A stretch of DNA of 14,830 bases from an uncultured Solobacterium sp. (GTDB lineage Bacteria > Bacillota_I > Bacilli_A > Erysipelotrichales > Erysipelotrichaceae): assembly GCA_937910655.1 (NCBI GenBank), contig CALEMV010000037.1, positions 1 to 14,830 of the forward strand, given 5' to 3'. A program made the translations under genes and the position numbers. Positions 1-10,687 of the stretch are shown here, in pieces. The notes under the pieces were generated by a model, which worked only from the letters and a program-made list of their open reading frames with translations, did not search any database and was not told where the DNA came from. Each line of letters opens with the position of its first letter. Positions within the stretch are counted from its first letter, which is position 1.

Positions 1-1059
1 CGTTTTCTAGTGATTACAATTGTAAAACAGGTTGTCTATGCTGTTGCAGGGTATATTGCCATGACATTTTTAGCAAATCGTTTCCAACTCAAAAAATTGA
101 AGTCTTCAACGACTTTCTTGGTGATACTTGCAACTATCGCAAGTTTGTTATTGTGTTTATTATTTGCGGAAACCAATGGTGCTAGAGCATGGATTCGTAT
201 TCCGCTTGGTGTAACGGAAGTGACCTTACAGCCTTCGGAGTTTGCAAAGATTATTGCAATTTTAGTTGTTGCCCTATATTTAGGTGATAATGTACATAGT
301 TATAGTAAGAGATTTGATTTAATTAAACGGCCACTCTTTATTGACGGTGTAATCTTATTTATCGTTTGGATTCTACAGTCTGACTTTGGATCAATGGCAG
401 TTATCTTTGTGATTATCTGTGTTTGTTTCTTGGTTCCAAATCATCCGCAATTAAGAGGATATCAAAGAATATTAACAATCTTATTTTATGGTGTAGTTCT
501 CTTGGGATTCTATATCTTATCTCCATCTGGAGAACACCTCATCATGAAAATGACATTCTTAAAGACATATCAGATTAAGCGTTTCGTATCTGCAATCAAT
601 CCATTTATGGACCAGTATGGTACTGGTTATCAGTTGATTAGTGGTTTGATTTCCTTTGCGACTGGAGGCTGGTTTGGCAAGGGTCTTGGTAATTCTGTAC
701 GTAAATATACAAACTTTCCAGCAGCTAGTACGGACTATATCCTCGCAATTGTAGTTGAAGAGCTTGGTTTTGTAGGGTTTATTGGCTTACTTGCTGTCTA
801 TGGATTTATAATCTTTGTTTTATTACGCTATGCAATGAAGATGCGCAGTGAGAAGGGACGTATTATCCTTGTTGGTACAGCGATGTATTTCTTGGTACAT
901 ATGTTCTTTAATATCGGTGGTGTTACAGGATTAATTCCTCTAACAGGTGTACCACTCTTGATGGTATCTGCTGGTGGTTCTTCTACGATGTCTATCATGG
1001 CATGTGTTGGTATTTCTCAAGCAGTGATTGCCTCTTATAAACGAGGTGAGATTCGATGA
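1..1059 (+). CDS. ftsW: FtsW-type SEDS peptidoglycan glycosyltransferase, 5' end outside window
   Basis: SEDS-family integral membrane protein that polymerises lipid II into glycan strands; FtsW works with a class B penicillin-binding protein at the division septum. The frame is open to the left edge, so the GTG at 10 is probably not the true start and the first membrane segment is missing. Visible: a GARAWI loop followed by QPSEFAK; the GYQLI...GLGNS segment, which is more typical of FtsW than RodA; the STDY motif with the expected catalytic Asp encoded at 733-735; and a C-terminal NIGGVTGLIPLTGVPL...GGSS block. The last block is slightly off the usual PLPF-SYGGSS form (LLMVSAGGSS here). Many hydrophobic segments are consistent with the usual ten-pass fold. 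The stop overlaps the rsmD start as ATGA. Nearness to rsmD-coaD also occurs for ftsW in Bacillus-type genomes (known context). RodA is the alternative, less likely. Confidence 0.85.
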   Translation, partial: RFLVITIVKQVVYAVAGYIAMTFLANRFQLKKLKSSTTFLVILATIASLLLCLLFAETNGARAWIRIPLGVTEVTLQPSEFAKIIAILVVALYLGDNVHSYSKRFDLIKRPLFIDGVILFIVWILQSDFGSMAVIFVIICVCFLVPNHPQLRGYQRILTILFYGVVLLGFYILSPSGEHLIMKMTFLKTYQIKRFVSAINPFMDQYGTGYQLISGLISFATGGWFGKGLGNSVRKYTNFPAASTDYILAIVVEELGFVGFIGLLAVYGFIIFVLLRYAMKMRSEKGRIILVGTAMYFLVHMFFNIGGVTGLIPLTGVPLLMVSAGGSSTMSIMACVGISQAVIASYKRGEIR

Positions 1060-1616
1060 GAATTATCGCTGGTGAATATCGTTCACGTAAGATAGAAACA
1101 CGTTCTGGTAATGAGACGAGACCTACATTAGATAAAGTTAGAGAAGCTGTTTTTTCATCCCTAGGAGGGATGTTTGATGGTGGCACTGTATTAGATTTAT
1201 ATGCTGGTAGTGGTGCCAATGGCTTAGAAGCACTATCTCGTGGATTTGATTATGCGGTGTTTGCGGATATCTCTAAAGATGCAATTAATATCATCCGTAA
1301 GAATATAGAATCATTACGTTGCCAAGAGAAGACAAAAATCTTCCATATGCCTGATAAGAAAGTACTATCACTTTTAAAGGCTGAAGGACTACGTTTTGAT
1401 TTGGTATATCTAGATCCTCCATACGCAGGACAACACAATGATGAGATTCTAGAATACTTATATGAAAACAAACTGATTACGGATCGTGGTGTAGTTGTCA
1501 TTGAATCCGCAAAAGAAGATGAATTTAAAAAAGAGTTTGGCTCTTTAAAACCATATAAAGAAGCAACCTATGGTATTACCCGTATTACTTATTATCGAAA
1601 TGAGGTGGAAGGATGA
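1056..1616 (+). CDS. rsmD: 16S rRNA (guanine(966)-N(2))-methyltransferase RsmD
   Basis: SAM-dependent methyltransferase that modifies G966 (E. coli numbering) of 16S rRNA during small-subunit assembly. The 186-residue product has the family signature: MRIIAGEYRSRK at the N terminus, RPTLDKVREAVFSSL, the SAM-binding DLYAGSGANGLEALSRG (motif I), and the catalytic DPPY near residue 120. Length matches RsmD. The ATG overlaps the upstream ftsW stop by four bases (ATGA) and the gene's own stop overlaps coaD in the same way, so translation is likely coupled. The rsmD-coaD pair is common in Firmicutes. Nothing looks broken. Confidence 0.95.
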   Translation: MRIIAGEYRSRKIETRSGNETRPTLDKVREAVFSSLGGMFDGGTVLDLYAGSGANGLEALSRGFDYAVFADISKDAINIIRKNIESLRCQEKTKIFHMPDKKVLSLLKAEGLRFDLVYLDPPYAGQHNDEILEYLYENKLITDRGVVVIESAKEDEFKKEFGSLKPYKEATYGITRITYYRNEVEG

Positions 1617-2134
1617 AGGCTTGTTATCCAGGAACATTTGATCCAATTACAAACGGTCATTTGGATATTATTGAGCGTGCATCACGTTTGTTTGATGAAG
1701 TCGTGGTATTGATTATGGTCAATCCACGTAAGACTTGTTTATTTAATAGTGAAGAAAGAAAACAGATGGTTATCGATAGTTTGAAGTCCATTGGTAACCC
1801 AGAAAATGTAACTGTAATGATTGGTTCTGGTCTAACCGTAGAGTTTGCTCGTAAGATTGGAGCAGCTGTCATTATTCGTGGTATTCGTGCTGTCAGTGAT
1901 TATGAATATGAACTTGGACAAGCAACTGCGAATATGATGTTGGCTCATGAGATTGAAACAGCATTCCTGATTGCCAAACCACAATATTCATTCTTATCTT
2001 CTTCTGTATGTAAAGAAATTGCCCTTAATGGAGGAGACTTGTTAAATCTAGTACCTCCACAGGTAGAAGGACCTCTCAAAGAAAAGATGGCTAAAGTAGC
2101 TGAAAACTTAAAGGCTGCACAGGGGCAGATATGA
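1613..2134 (+). CDS. coaD: Phosphopantetheine adenylyltransferase CoaD
   Basis: Catalyses ATP + 4'-phosphopantetheine to dephospho-CoA, the penultimate step of coenzyme A synthesis, in the cytoplasm. The 173-residue protein opens with YPGTFDPITNGHLDII, holding the nucleotidyltransferase T/HxGH-type motif (T and H bind ATP phosphates). IIRGIRAVSDYEYE follows mid-protein, and FLSSSVCKEIA is the C-terminal ISSSxVKE-type motif. Length is slightly above the usual ~160. Four-base ATGA overlaps link it to rsmD upstream and the oxidoreductase downstream, so it sits inside one transcript. Confidence 0.96.
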   Translation: MKACYPGTFDPITNGHLDIIERASRLFDEVVVLIMVNPRKTCLFNSEERKQMVIDSLKSIGNPENVTVMIGSGLTVEFARKIGAAVIIRGIRAVSDYEYELGQATANMMLAHEIETAFLIAKPQYSFLSSSVCKEIALNGGDLLNLVPPQVEGPLKEKMAKVAENLKAAQGQI

Positions 2135-3099
2135 TACGTTGGGGAATTATTGGCGCTGGGAAAATTGCCCAGCGTTTTGTAAAGAGTCTAGCACATGAAT
2201 CAAATAGTGAACTTTATGCTGTTAGTTGTCGTACACTTGCAAAAGCACAACAGTTTGCGGATACTTATCACGCTTTAAAAGCGTATGGATCCTATGAAGA
2301 ACTTTTACAGGATTCAAACGTAGATGCAGTATATATTACCTTGCCACATGGCTATCATTATATATGGTCGATCAAAGCCATCAAAGCAGGCAAGGCAGTA
2401 CTGGTTGAAAAACCGGCTGGTATAAACGCATTTGAGATTGAGGGAATCATGGAAGTATTAAAACAACATCCAGTATTATGGATGGAAGCCATGAAGCCTC
2501 GATTTACACCACTGTATCAAAAGATACATAAGCTGATTGAAGAAGGTACTATTGGAGATATTCAGGAAATTCATACCATACTCAATTCTAAACAACCACA
2601 AGAAGTCATTGAGAATAGTTACCTAAGTAATCCAGTATATGGAGGAGCTCTTCTAGACTGTGGCTGTTATTGTGCAACATGGATTACAGAATATACCAAA
2701 GGTAAGCTACGCATTGATCACATTGATGTAGACTTAGAGGATGGCTATGACTTACACACAAAGGTACAGATGCATATAGGTCATACACTAGTAACTCTTG
2801 AAACTGCAATCAATCAACCAGAAAAGAAAGAAGTGTTGATGAAGGGTACAAAGGGAGAAATCCGTATTCCAGATTTGCATAGACCTACAAGTGCAGAACT
2901 GAAGACTGAAGATAAAGTAGAAATCATAGACTGTCCATATGAAGTAGATGACTTCTATGGCGAGATATCCCACTTTGTAAACTTACTTGAAAATGGGAAA
3001 CATAGCTCTCCAGTTATGCCTATCCAAAGTAGTTTAGAAACTGCTATGTTACTAGATCGCATTAAGGATGCGATGACACCAAATCCGATTGAAATATAA
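2131..3099 (+). CDS. Gfo/Idh/MocA-family NAD(P)-dependent oxidoreductase
   Basis: A 322-residue dehydrogenase of the Gfo/Idh/MocA fold. The N-terminal Rossmann domain starts with RWGIIGAGKIAQRF (GxGxxA dinucleotide site, residues ~4-17), followed by a DAVYITLPHGYHY segment and the family's EKP motif at residues 93-95 (VEKPAG). The C-terminal half should be the substrate-binding beta-sheet domain; GALLDCGCY (around residue 172) matches the GG-x-L-x-D-x-G-x-Y pattern typical of the family. Relatives act on sugars, inositols or dihydrodiols, so the substrate cannot be read from sequence. The start overlaps the coaD stop (ATGA), making it the fourth translationally coupled gene of the block. No link to coenzyme A synthesis is implied. 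Confidence 0.88.
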   Translation: MIRWGIIGAGKIAQRFVKSLAHESNSELYAVSCRTLAKAQQFADTYHALKAYGSYEELLQDSNVDAVYITLPHGYHYIWSIKAIKAGKAVLVEKPAGINAFEIEGIMEVLKQHPVLWMEAMKPRFTPLYQKIHKLIEEGTIGDIQEIHTILNSKQPQEVIENSYLSNPVYGGALLDCGCYCATWITEYTKGKLRIDHIDVDLEDGYDLHTKVQMHIGHTLVTLETAINQPEKKEVLMKGTKGEIRIPDLHRPTSAELKTEDKVEIIDCPYEVDDFYGEISHFVNLLENGKHSSPVMPIQSSLETAMLLDRIKDAMTPNPIEI

Positions 3100-3114
3100 T
3101 AGGAAAGGAAAAAC

Positions 3115-3318
3115 ATGAAACTGGAAGAATATTTGCATCAATATGTACGAATCACTAACGATGAAGGTTATTCTTTTGATGGATATGTGGCAGAGTTCTT
3201 TCGAGGCGAAGATAATGAAGATGGTATCGATAGTATTGGTGTTTCAAAAGATGCTGAACATCTTGGAGGAATAGAGATTAGTGAGAATAATATAGTATTT
3301 ATACAGATAATTAAATGA
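3115..3318 (+). CDS. Small hypothetical protein, probably Sm-like/SH3-type barrel
   Basis: A 67-residue acidic protein of unknown function. The pattern 'KLEEYLHQYVRITNDEGYSFDGYVAEF...IEISENNIVFIQII' (abbreviated) resembles small Firmicute proteins predicted to have an Sm-like beta-barrel: a short helix, then strands containing 'V-R-I-T-D-x-G' and 'G-x-V', and a final strand ending in I-I. An AGGAAAGG ribosome binding site (3101-3108) lies 6 bases before the ATG, and it follows the oxidoreductase by 15 bases, so it ends the operon just before the terminator. Fold assignment is inference from pattern only; that it is translated is well supported by the RBS and position. Confidence 0.72.
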   Translation: MKLEEYLHQYVRITNDEGYSFDGYVAEFFRGEDNEDGIDSIGVSKDAEHLGGIEISENNIVFIQIIK

Positions 3319-3362
3319 TGAATATTCTTGTTTAGAGCACTAAAAAATAAGCTGATATATAA

Positions 3363-3386
3363 GGCCGAAAATTTTCGGTCTTTTTT
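3363..3386 (+). terminator. Intrinsic terminator closing the ftsW-small protein operon
   Basis: A 7-bp stem (left arm GGCCGAA at 3363-3369, right arm TTCGGTC at 3374-3380, with one G-U pair) encloses an AATT loop and is followed directly by six T (3381-3386). It lies in the gap before the hrcA promoter and separates the housekeeping block from the heat-shock operon. The central part is a palindrome, so weak function on the other strand is possible, but no gene there needs it. Confidence 0.85.
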
Positions 3387-3394
3387 GTTAAAAA

Positions 3395-3421
3395 TTAGCA
3401 CTAAACTGTTGACAGTGCTAA
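3395..3421 (+). promoter_or_regulatory. CIRCE operator 1 (HrcA binding site)
   Basis: Left half TTAGCACTA (3395-3403), a 9-base spacer (3404-3412) and right half CAGTGCTAA (3413-3421). This matches the CIRCE consensus TTAGCACTC-N9-GAGTGCTAA except at the innermost base of each half; the outer eight bases of each half are perfectly complementary. It overlaps the -35 hexamer TTGACA (3409-3414), so bound HrcA would block RNA polymerase. Confidence 0.95.
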
Positions 3422-3435
3422 AGTGTTGGTATACT
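3409..3435 (+). promoter_or_regulatory. Sigma-A promoter of the hrcA-clpB operon
   Basis: A perfect -35 TTGACA (3409-3414) and a -10 TATACT (3430-3435) preceded by TG-N (3427-3429), an extended -10. The spacing is 15 bases, short; TACTAT at 3432-3437 would give 17. Transcription should start near 3442, within the second CIRCE. No other promoter is needed for the five chaperone genes. Confidence 0.82.
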
Positions 3436-3438
3436 ATA

Positions 3439-3465
3439 TTAGCAGACATTGAAAAAGAGTGCTAA
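3439..3465 (+). promoter_or_regulatory. CIRCE operator 2, degenerate left half
   Basis: TTAGCAGAC (3439-3447), a 9-base spacer (3448-3456) and a perfect consensus right half GAGTGCTAA (3457-3465). The left half differs from consensus at two inner positions (7 and 8). The site covers the predicted transcription start and the 5' untranslated region and ends just before the hrcA ribosome binding site, so it would exist both as a DNA operator and as a possible RNA hairpin at the 5' end of the mRNA. Confidence 0.88.
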
Positions 3466-3481
3466 AAAGGAGGTGCTGGAG

Positions 3482-4508
3482 ATGTTGACACCAAGACGAA
3501 TAGAAATCTTCAAGGCAATTGTCGATGAGTATATTCGTACGGCGGAACCAGTTGGTTCGCGTACATTGCAAGAACAGTATGACTTACCATATTCCAGTGC
3601 GACCATCCGTAATGATATGCAAGTCTTAGAGGAAATGGGCTATCTGGAAAAGACACATACTTCCAGTGGACGTATTCCTAGCACGATGGGATATAAGTTC
3701 TATTGTGAGAACTTATTGAATATGGCTGCTGGCATTGATAAACGTATGGAACTTGCGATTCGTAGTGCATTTGATGTGTCTAGTATGAATATTGAGGAGG
3801 CGGTTCATCATAGCTGTGAAATCCTCAGTGAAATGACAAATATGACAGCTGGTGCAATCGGACCAGATGCCAATACGCAATGTCTAGAACATATAAAATT
3901 GTTCCCGATTGATACGCGTAATGCGGTATGTGTATTTATCACAAATACAGGACATACCGAAACAAGGAACTTCCACTTTGAAGATGATGTACCATTCAAA
4001 GATTTGGAAGCTTGTACAGATATCTTAAACAAGAGATTACAGGGTGTTCCACTTGCGGAAGTACCTAGTCGTATGGAAGATATCAAACCTGATTTATGTA
4101 GTGTTGTACATCGCCACGATCTTCTCTTTACAGCGTTTGTTAGAGCGTTTGTGAAGTTTGCTAGTGAGAGTATTTACTTCTCTGGAAAAGATCGTGTATT
4201 ATATCAACCTGAATTTGAAGATATCAACAAGTTGAAACAATTGATGTTGATGTTTGATGATACAAAGGTATGGCGTGGATTAGATTCCAGTGAAAATGCT
4301 GTTGCGGTTACTACGACAAAGGGCGCACAGTTAACTTGGTATAACGATTTAGCAGTTGTACGTTCCAAGTTCCATGTTAATGATACGGAAAGTGGAGAGT
4401 TGATGGTTGTTGGACCAAGCAGAATGAATTATGAAAAAGTCGTAAATCTAATTGATTATGCGGCACGTTTGATTGAGAAGATGTATAACTCAGGAGGTGA
4501 AAGTGGTA

Positions 4509-4516
<8 letters not shown>
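3482..4516 (+). CDS. hrcA: Heat-inducible transcription repressor HrcA
   Basis: DNA-binding repressor of class I heat-shock genes; it binds CIRCE and is kept active by GroEL in studied Firmicutes (family knowledge). From the ATG at 3482 it is 344 residues: MLTPRRIEIFKAIVDEYI, then RTAEPVGSRTL, and the winged-helix region ending in YLEKTHTSSGRIPS, all HrcA hallmarks; the rest is the GAF-like/dimerisation part. The frame stays open to a TTG at 3449, but that codon lies inside CIRCE 2 near the predicted transcript start, while a strong AAAGGAGGTG (3466-3475) sits 8 bases before the ATG at 3482. It is the first gene of the operon and is itself behind two CIRCE sites, so it is autoregulated. Its 3' end overlaps grpE by 8 bases. 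Confidence 0.96.
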
Positions 4517-6886
<2,370 letters not shown>

Positions 6887-6893
6887 AGTTTGA

Positions 6894-6925
6894 AAGGAAT
6901 GCGGGGCTTGTTTCCGCATTCTTTT
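6894..6925 (+). terminator. Terminator-like hairpin between dnaK and dnaJ
   Basis: GAATGCGG (6897-6904) pairs with CCGCATTC (6914-6921) around a 9-base loop and is followed at once by TTTT (6922-6925). The stem can extend over the T-run by weak pairs from 6894. It lies in the 62-base gap between dnaK and dnaJ. With only four T it may be a partial terminator or an RNA-processing/stability stem that makes DnaK more abundant than DnaJ and ClpB. Function is inferred. Confidence 0.6.
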
Positions 6926-6948
6926 AAGAGAAGAAAGGGCTAAAAGAT

Positions 6949-8097
6949 ATGGCTGAAAAAAGAGATTACTATGAGGTGTTAGGAATATCCAAAGGGGCAA
7001 GCGATGCGGAAATTAAAAAAGCCTATCGTTCGTTAGCCAAAAAATATCACCCTGATGTAAATAAAGAAGCAGATGCAGAAGCCAAGTTTAAAGAAATCAA
7101 TGAAGCTTACGAAGTATTAAGTGATCCACAAAAGCGTCAGACGTATGATCAGTTTGGCTTTGCGGGAATGAACGGTTCCCAAGCAGGTGGAGGCTTCGGT
7201 GGTTTTGGCGGTGGATTTAACGCTGGTGGATTTGATGATCTCAACGATATCTTCTCCTCATTCTTCGGTGGAGGTATGGGTGGATTCAGCACTGGATCAC
7301 GTCGTTCCAGTAATGGACCACGCAAGGGTGAAGACCGCTACATGCGCATGAATATCTCATTTATGGACGCATGTTTTGGTAAGACTGAGACCATCTCATT
7401 AACAGTTGAAGAACAATGTGACCAATGTCATGGTTCAGGTGCAGCTTCTCCAAGTGATGTAGAAACCTGTCCAACCTGTCATGGTTCTGGTAGCGTTGTA
7501 ACACAACAACGTACAGCGTTTGGTGTATTCCAATCACAGAGTGTATGTCCTGACTGTCGTGGTACTGGTAAGAAGATTCGTAAAGTATGTCCAAAATGTG
7601 GTGGAACAGGTTACGAAAAGAAGCGCATTAGCGTAGATGTAAAGATTCCTGCAGGTATCCAAACAGGACAGCAATTACGTGTATCCGGTAAGGGTGAACG
7701 TGGCTATAACGGTGGTCCAAATGGTGACTTATACCTAGAGATCAATGTATTACCACACGAGAGTTTTGAGCGTGATGGCAAAGATATCTACCTTGATATT
7801 CCAGTCAGTGCAGTTGATGCGACATTGGGTGTTAGTATAGATGTTCCTACGATCCATGGTGATGTTACGATGAAGATTCCAGCCGGAACCCAAGATGGCA
7901 CAAGAATGCGTCTAAAGGGTAAGGGTACTGCAGATCTACATGGTGGAAGAGATGGCGATCAAATCGTTACAGTACGCATCACAGTAGAAAAATCACTTTC
8001 ACGTAAAGAACGTGAACTATATGAACAGTTACAAGAATTACAAAATTCCAGCAAAGGTGAAACAGCCTGGGAAAAGTTTAAGAAGAAATTCATGTAA
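6949..8097 (+). CDS. dnaJ: Chaperone protein DnaJ (Hsp40, type I)
   Basis: Cochaperone that delivers substrates and triggers DnaK ATP hydrolysis. It is 382 residues with the complete type I layout: N-terminal J domain with HPD at 34-36; a Gly/Phe-rich segment (about 75-120); four zinc-binding CxxCxGxG repeats starting at Cys157, Cys174, Cys200 and Cys214; then C-terminal beta domains with [20 protein letters not shown] and [23 protein letters not shown]. An AAAGGG ribosome binding site (6934-6939) lies 9 bases from the ATG. Because of the hairpin just upstream, its expression may be lower than that of dnaK. Confidence 0.98.
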   Translation: MAEKRDYYEVLGISKGASDAEIKKAYRSLAKKYHPDVNKEADAEAKFKEINEAYEVLSDPQKRQTYDQFGFAGMNGSQAGGGFGGFGGGFNAGGFDDLNDIFSSFFGGGMGGFSTGSRRSSNGPRKGEDRYMRMNISFMDACFGKTETISLTVEEQCDQCHGSGAASPSDVETCPTCHGSGSVVTQQRTAFGVFQSQSVCPDCRGTGKKIRKVCPKCGGTGYEKKRISVDVKIPAGIQTGQQLRVSGKGERGYNGGPNGDLYLEINVLPHESFERDGKDIYLDIPVSAVDATLGVSIDVPTIHGDVTMKIPAGTQDGTRMRLKGKGTADLHGGRDGDQIVTVRITVEKSLSRKERELYEQLQELQNSSKGETAWEKFKKKFM

Positions 8098-8108
8098 GTA
8101 ACAGGCAT

Positions 8109-8126
8109 CACCTATCAAAGGAGGTG
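8109..8126 (+). promoter_or_regulatory. clpB ribosome binding site within a small hairpin
   Basis: AAAGGAGGTG (8117-8126) is a near-perfect Shine-Dalgarno sequence, with GGAGG 7 bases before the clpB ATG. CACCT (8109-8113) can pair with AGGTG (8122-8126) across an 8-base loop, covering part of the Shine-Dalgarno. The stem is only 5 bp, so temperature-sensitive masking is a possibility, not a demonstrated function. Confidence 0.5.
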
Positions 8127-8131
8127 TTACG

Positions 8132-10684
8132 ATGAACATTGAGCAGATGACAGAAATCCTGCAAAATATCATCATGCAAGCAGTACAGCTTGCACAAGAA
8201 AAACAAAGTCCTGATATAAAACCTGAGCATATCCTCTATGCAATGGTCAATGACGATAGCCTAGAGGGTATTTGGCAAAGGTTACATATCAGTCAAGAAG
8301 AATTAAGAAATTTTATCGAACAGGCATTAACAAGAATTCCAACAGTTAGTGGTTCTACGCAACCACAGCTATCAAATGATGTCATGCAAGCATATAACTA
8401 TGCATTAAAACGCATGCAGAAACAAAACGATAGTTACATGAGTACTGTTACATTCTTACTTGGCTTGTTTGATACAAAAGCTACAATTATTGAGCAAATC
8501 AAACAACAGTTTCATATCACAACAAGTGATATTGAAAAAGCAGAAGAAGAAAGAAGAGGAGGGATGACGATGGATGAAAAGACCAATGAAAGTCAACTCG
8601 ATGCATTAAGCAAATATGGACATGATTTAGTCAAAGAAGTAAAAGACGGAAAGATTGATCCAGTTATCGGAAGAGATGAAGAAATTCGTAGAGTTATCGA
8701 GATTCTCTCTCGTAAGACAAAAAATAATCCAGTCCTCATTGGTGAACCTGGTGTAGGTAAGACCGCAATCGTAGAAGGTCTTGCATGGCGTATTATGCAA
8801 GGGGATGTACCACTTGGACTCAAAGATAAGAAGTTAATTGAACTTGATATGGGTGCACTGATTGCTGGTGCGAAATATCGTGGTGAATTTGAAGAGCGCT
8901 TAAAGGGTGTACTCAAACAGGTACAACAGGCAGATGGTGGTATTATCTTATTCATCGATGAGATTCATAATCTTGTTGGTGCAGGTAAGACAGAAGGCTC
9001 CATGGATGCCGCAAACCTATTAAAGCCAATGCTTGCAAGAGGTGAACTCAAGTGTATTGGTGCGACTACATTTGATGAATATCGTAAGTACATCGAAAAG
9101 GATAGAGCTTTGGAGCGTCGTTTCCAGAAGATTATGGTACAAGAGCCATCTGTTGAAGATACAATTAGTATCTTACGTGGACTCAAAGACCGCTTTGAAT
9201 CACACCATGGTGTACGTATCAAAGATGAAGCGATTATCGCAGCCGCAACACTATCTAATCGATACATCACAGATCGTTTCTTACCAGATAAGGCAATCGA
9301 TTTAATCGATGAAGCTTGCGCAACGATTCGTGTTGAAATGGATTCCATGCCTGCAGAGTTAGATGAACTCTCTAGACGTATTATGACCTTACAGATTGAG
9401 GAAACTTCTCTCAAGGAAGAAACAGACCCTAAGGCCAAAGATCGTCTTGAAGAAATTCGTAAAGAACTTGCAGACCTTAAGGAAGAGCAGACTGCAAAAC
9501 TCTCTAAGTGGCAAGCTGAAAAGAGTGAAGCAGATGCTATTAAGAACTACAAAGAAGAACTTGAGAAAGCTAAGCTTGCTTTAACGCAAGCAGAAAATGC
9601 AGCCAACTATGAAACAGCTGCGAAGCTAAAATACGAAACGATTCCAAATCTAGCAAAGAAGATTAATGAAGCGGATGTTGAAAAATCAGATTCGATGGTA
9701 CATCAGATTGTCGATGAAGATATGATTGCAAAGATTGTATCGCAATGGACACATATTGAAGTATCACGCTTGATGAGTACAGAAAGACAGAAGATTCTAC
9801 ATCTTCCAGAAGCACTCGCAAAACGTGTTATCGGACAACCGGAAGCTTTACGTCTTGTATCAGACGCAATCATGCGTTCAAAGGCAAATATCCAAGATGA
9901 AAATCGTCCATTAGGTTCATTTATGTTCCTAGGTCCAACAGGTGTTGGTAAGACAGAAGTTGCCAAGGCATTAGCACAACAGTTATTCGATGATGAATCC
10001 AAGATTGTACGTATCGATATGTCTGAATATATGGAGAAGTTCTCCGTATCTAGACTAGTTGGTGCGCCTCCAGGATATGTTGGATATGAAGAAGGTGGAC
10101 AGTTAACAGAAGCAGTACGTCGTTCTCCATACTCAATCGTGCTATTAGATGAAATCGAAAAAGCACATCCAGATGTATTCAATATCCTATTACAGATTTT
10201 GGATGATGGACGTATTACAGACTCTAAGGGTGTAACAGTAGACTTCAAGAATACGATTATCATTATGACAAGTAACTTAGGTAGTCAATACGCCTTCGAT
10301 GATGATCCAGAACATCGTGAAGAGCACTACATGAGTGAAGTACACAAGTTCTTTAAACCAGAGTTTATCAACCGTGTTGATGAAATCATCGTCTTTAATG
10401 CATTGGGTAATGATGTATTAGCACAGATTGCTGAGAAGTTCTTAGCACAGCTACGCAATCGTTTGAAAGACCGTGATATTAATCTTACTGTTAGTGATAG
10501 CGCAATGAAGCGTATCATTGCTTGTGGTGTAGATCCACTTTACGGTGCTAGACCAATGAAGCGTCATATTCAACGTGAAATTGAGACAGCAGTTGCTAAG
10601 GTGATTCTAGAAAACCCAGATATTAATGGCAAGACAATTCACGTCGACGCAAACGATGAGAAGTATATCGTTACTGTGAAATAA
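8132..10684 (+). CDS. clpB: ATP-dependent disaggregase ClpB (Hsp100)
   Basis: Hexameric AAA+ disaggregase that pulls polypeptides out of aggregates together with DnaK. It is 850 residues with the full ClpB plan: double Clp N domain (about 1-142); AAA1 with Walker A GEPGVGKT at 204-211 and Walker B acidic pair DE at 276-277; the coiled-coil middle domain (about 408-515), whose presence at this length separates ClpB from ClpA/ClpC; AAA2 with Walker A GPTGVGKT at 601-608 and DE at 673-674; and a C-terminal small domain with [15 protein letters not shown] see no IGF/L-type ClpP loop. The upstream RBS is strong. A second in-frame start, Met147, has its own AGGAGG. It ends the heat-shock operon and is followed by a strong terminator. 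Confidence 0.98.
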   Translation: MNIEQMTEILQNIIMQAVQLAQEKQSPDIKPEHILYAMVNDDSLEGIWQRLHISQEELRNFIEQALTRIPTVSGSTQPQLSNDVMQAYNYALKRMQKQNDSYMSTVTFLLGLFDTKATIIEQIKQQFHITTSDIEKAEEERRGGMTMDEKTNESQLDALSKYGHDLVKEVKDGKIDPVIGRDEEIRRVIEILSRKTKNNPVLIGEPGVGKTAIVEGLAWRIMQGDVPLGLKDKKLIELDMGALIAGAKYRGEFEERLKGVLKQVQQADGGIILFIDEIHNLVGAGKTEGSMDAANLLKPMLARGELKCIGATTFDEYRKYIEKDRALERRFQKIMVQEPSVEDTISILRGLKDRFESHHGVRIKDEAIIAAATLSNRYITDRFLPDKAIDLIDEACATIRVEMDSMPAELDELSRRIMTLQIEETSLKEETDPKAKDRLEEIRKELADLKEEQTAKLSKWQAEKSEADAIKNYKEELEKAKLALTQAENAANYETAAKLKYETIPNLAKKINEADVEKSDSMVHQIVDEDMIAKIVSQWTHIEVSRLMSTERQKILHLPEALAKRVIGQPEALRLVSDAIMRSKANIQDENRPLGSFMFLGPTGVGKTEVAKALAQQLFDDESKIVRIDMSEYMEKFSVSRLVGAPPGYVGYEEGGQLTEAVRRSPYSIVLLDEIEKAHPDVFNILLQILDDGRITDSKGVTVDFKNTIIIMTSNLGSQYAFDDDPEHREEHYMSEVHKFFKPEFINRVDEIIVFNALGNDVLAQIAEKFLAQLRNRLKDRDINLTVSDSAMKRIIACGVDPLYGARPMKRHIQREIETAVAKVILENPDINGKTIHVDANDEKYIVTVK
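8557..8572 (+). promoter_or_regulatory. Internal ribosome binding site and start for a short ClpB
   Basis: AGGAGG (8557-8562) lies 7 bases before an in-frame ATG (8570-8572, Met147 of ClpB). Initiation here would yield a ~704-residue protein lacking the N domain. E. coli ClpB is known to have an internal start at about residue 149 producing ClpB-80; the position here is almost the same. The Arg-Arg-Gly-Gly coding stretch can by chance give AGGAGG, so use in the cell is inferred. Confidence 0.6.
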
Positions 10685-10687
10685 ATA

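Noticed and set aside
3327..3350. A third CIRCE in the gap before hrcA (GAGCACTAA-like string near 3335)
   Set aside because: Only a half-site-like string in altered order; no partner arm at the 9-base spacing.
8593..9438. Long antisense open frames (up to 157 codons) opposite clpB
   Set aside because: They mirror strongly biased clpB codons, lack ribosome binding sites, and encode Ser/Ile/Leu-rich sequence typical of shadow frames.
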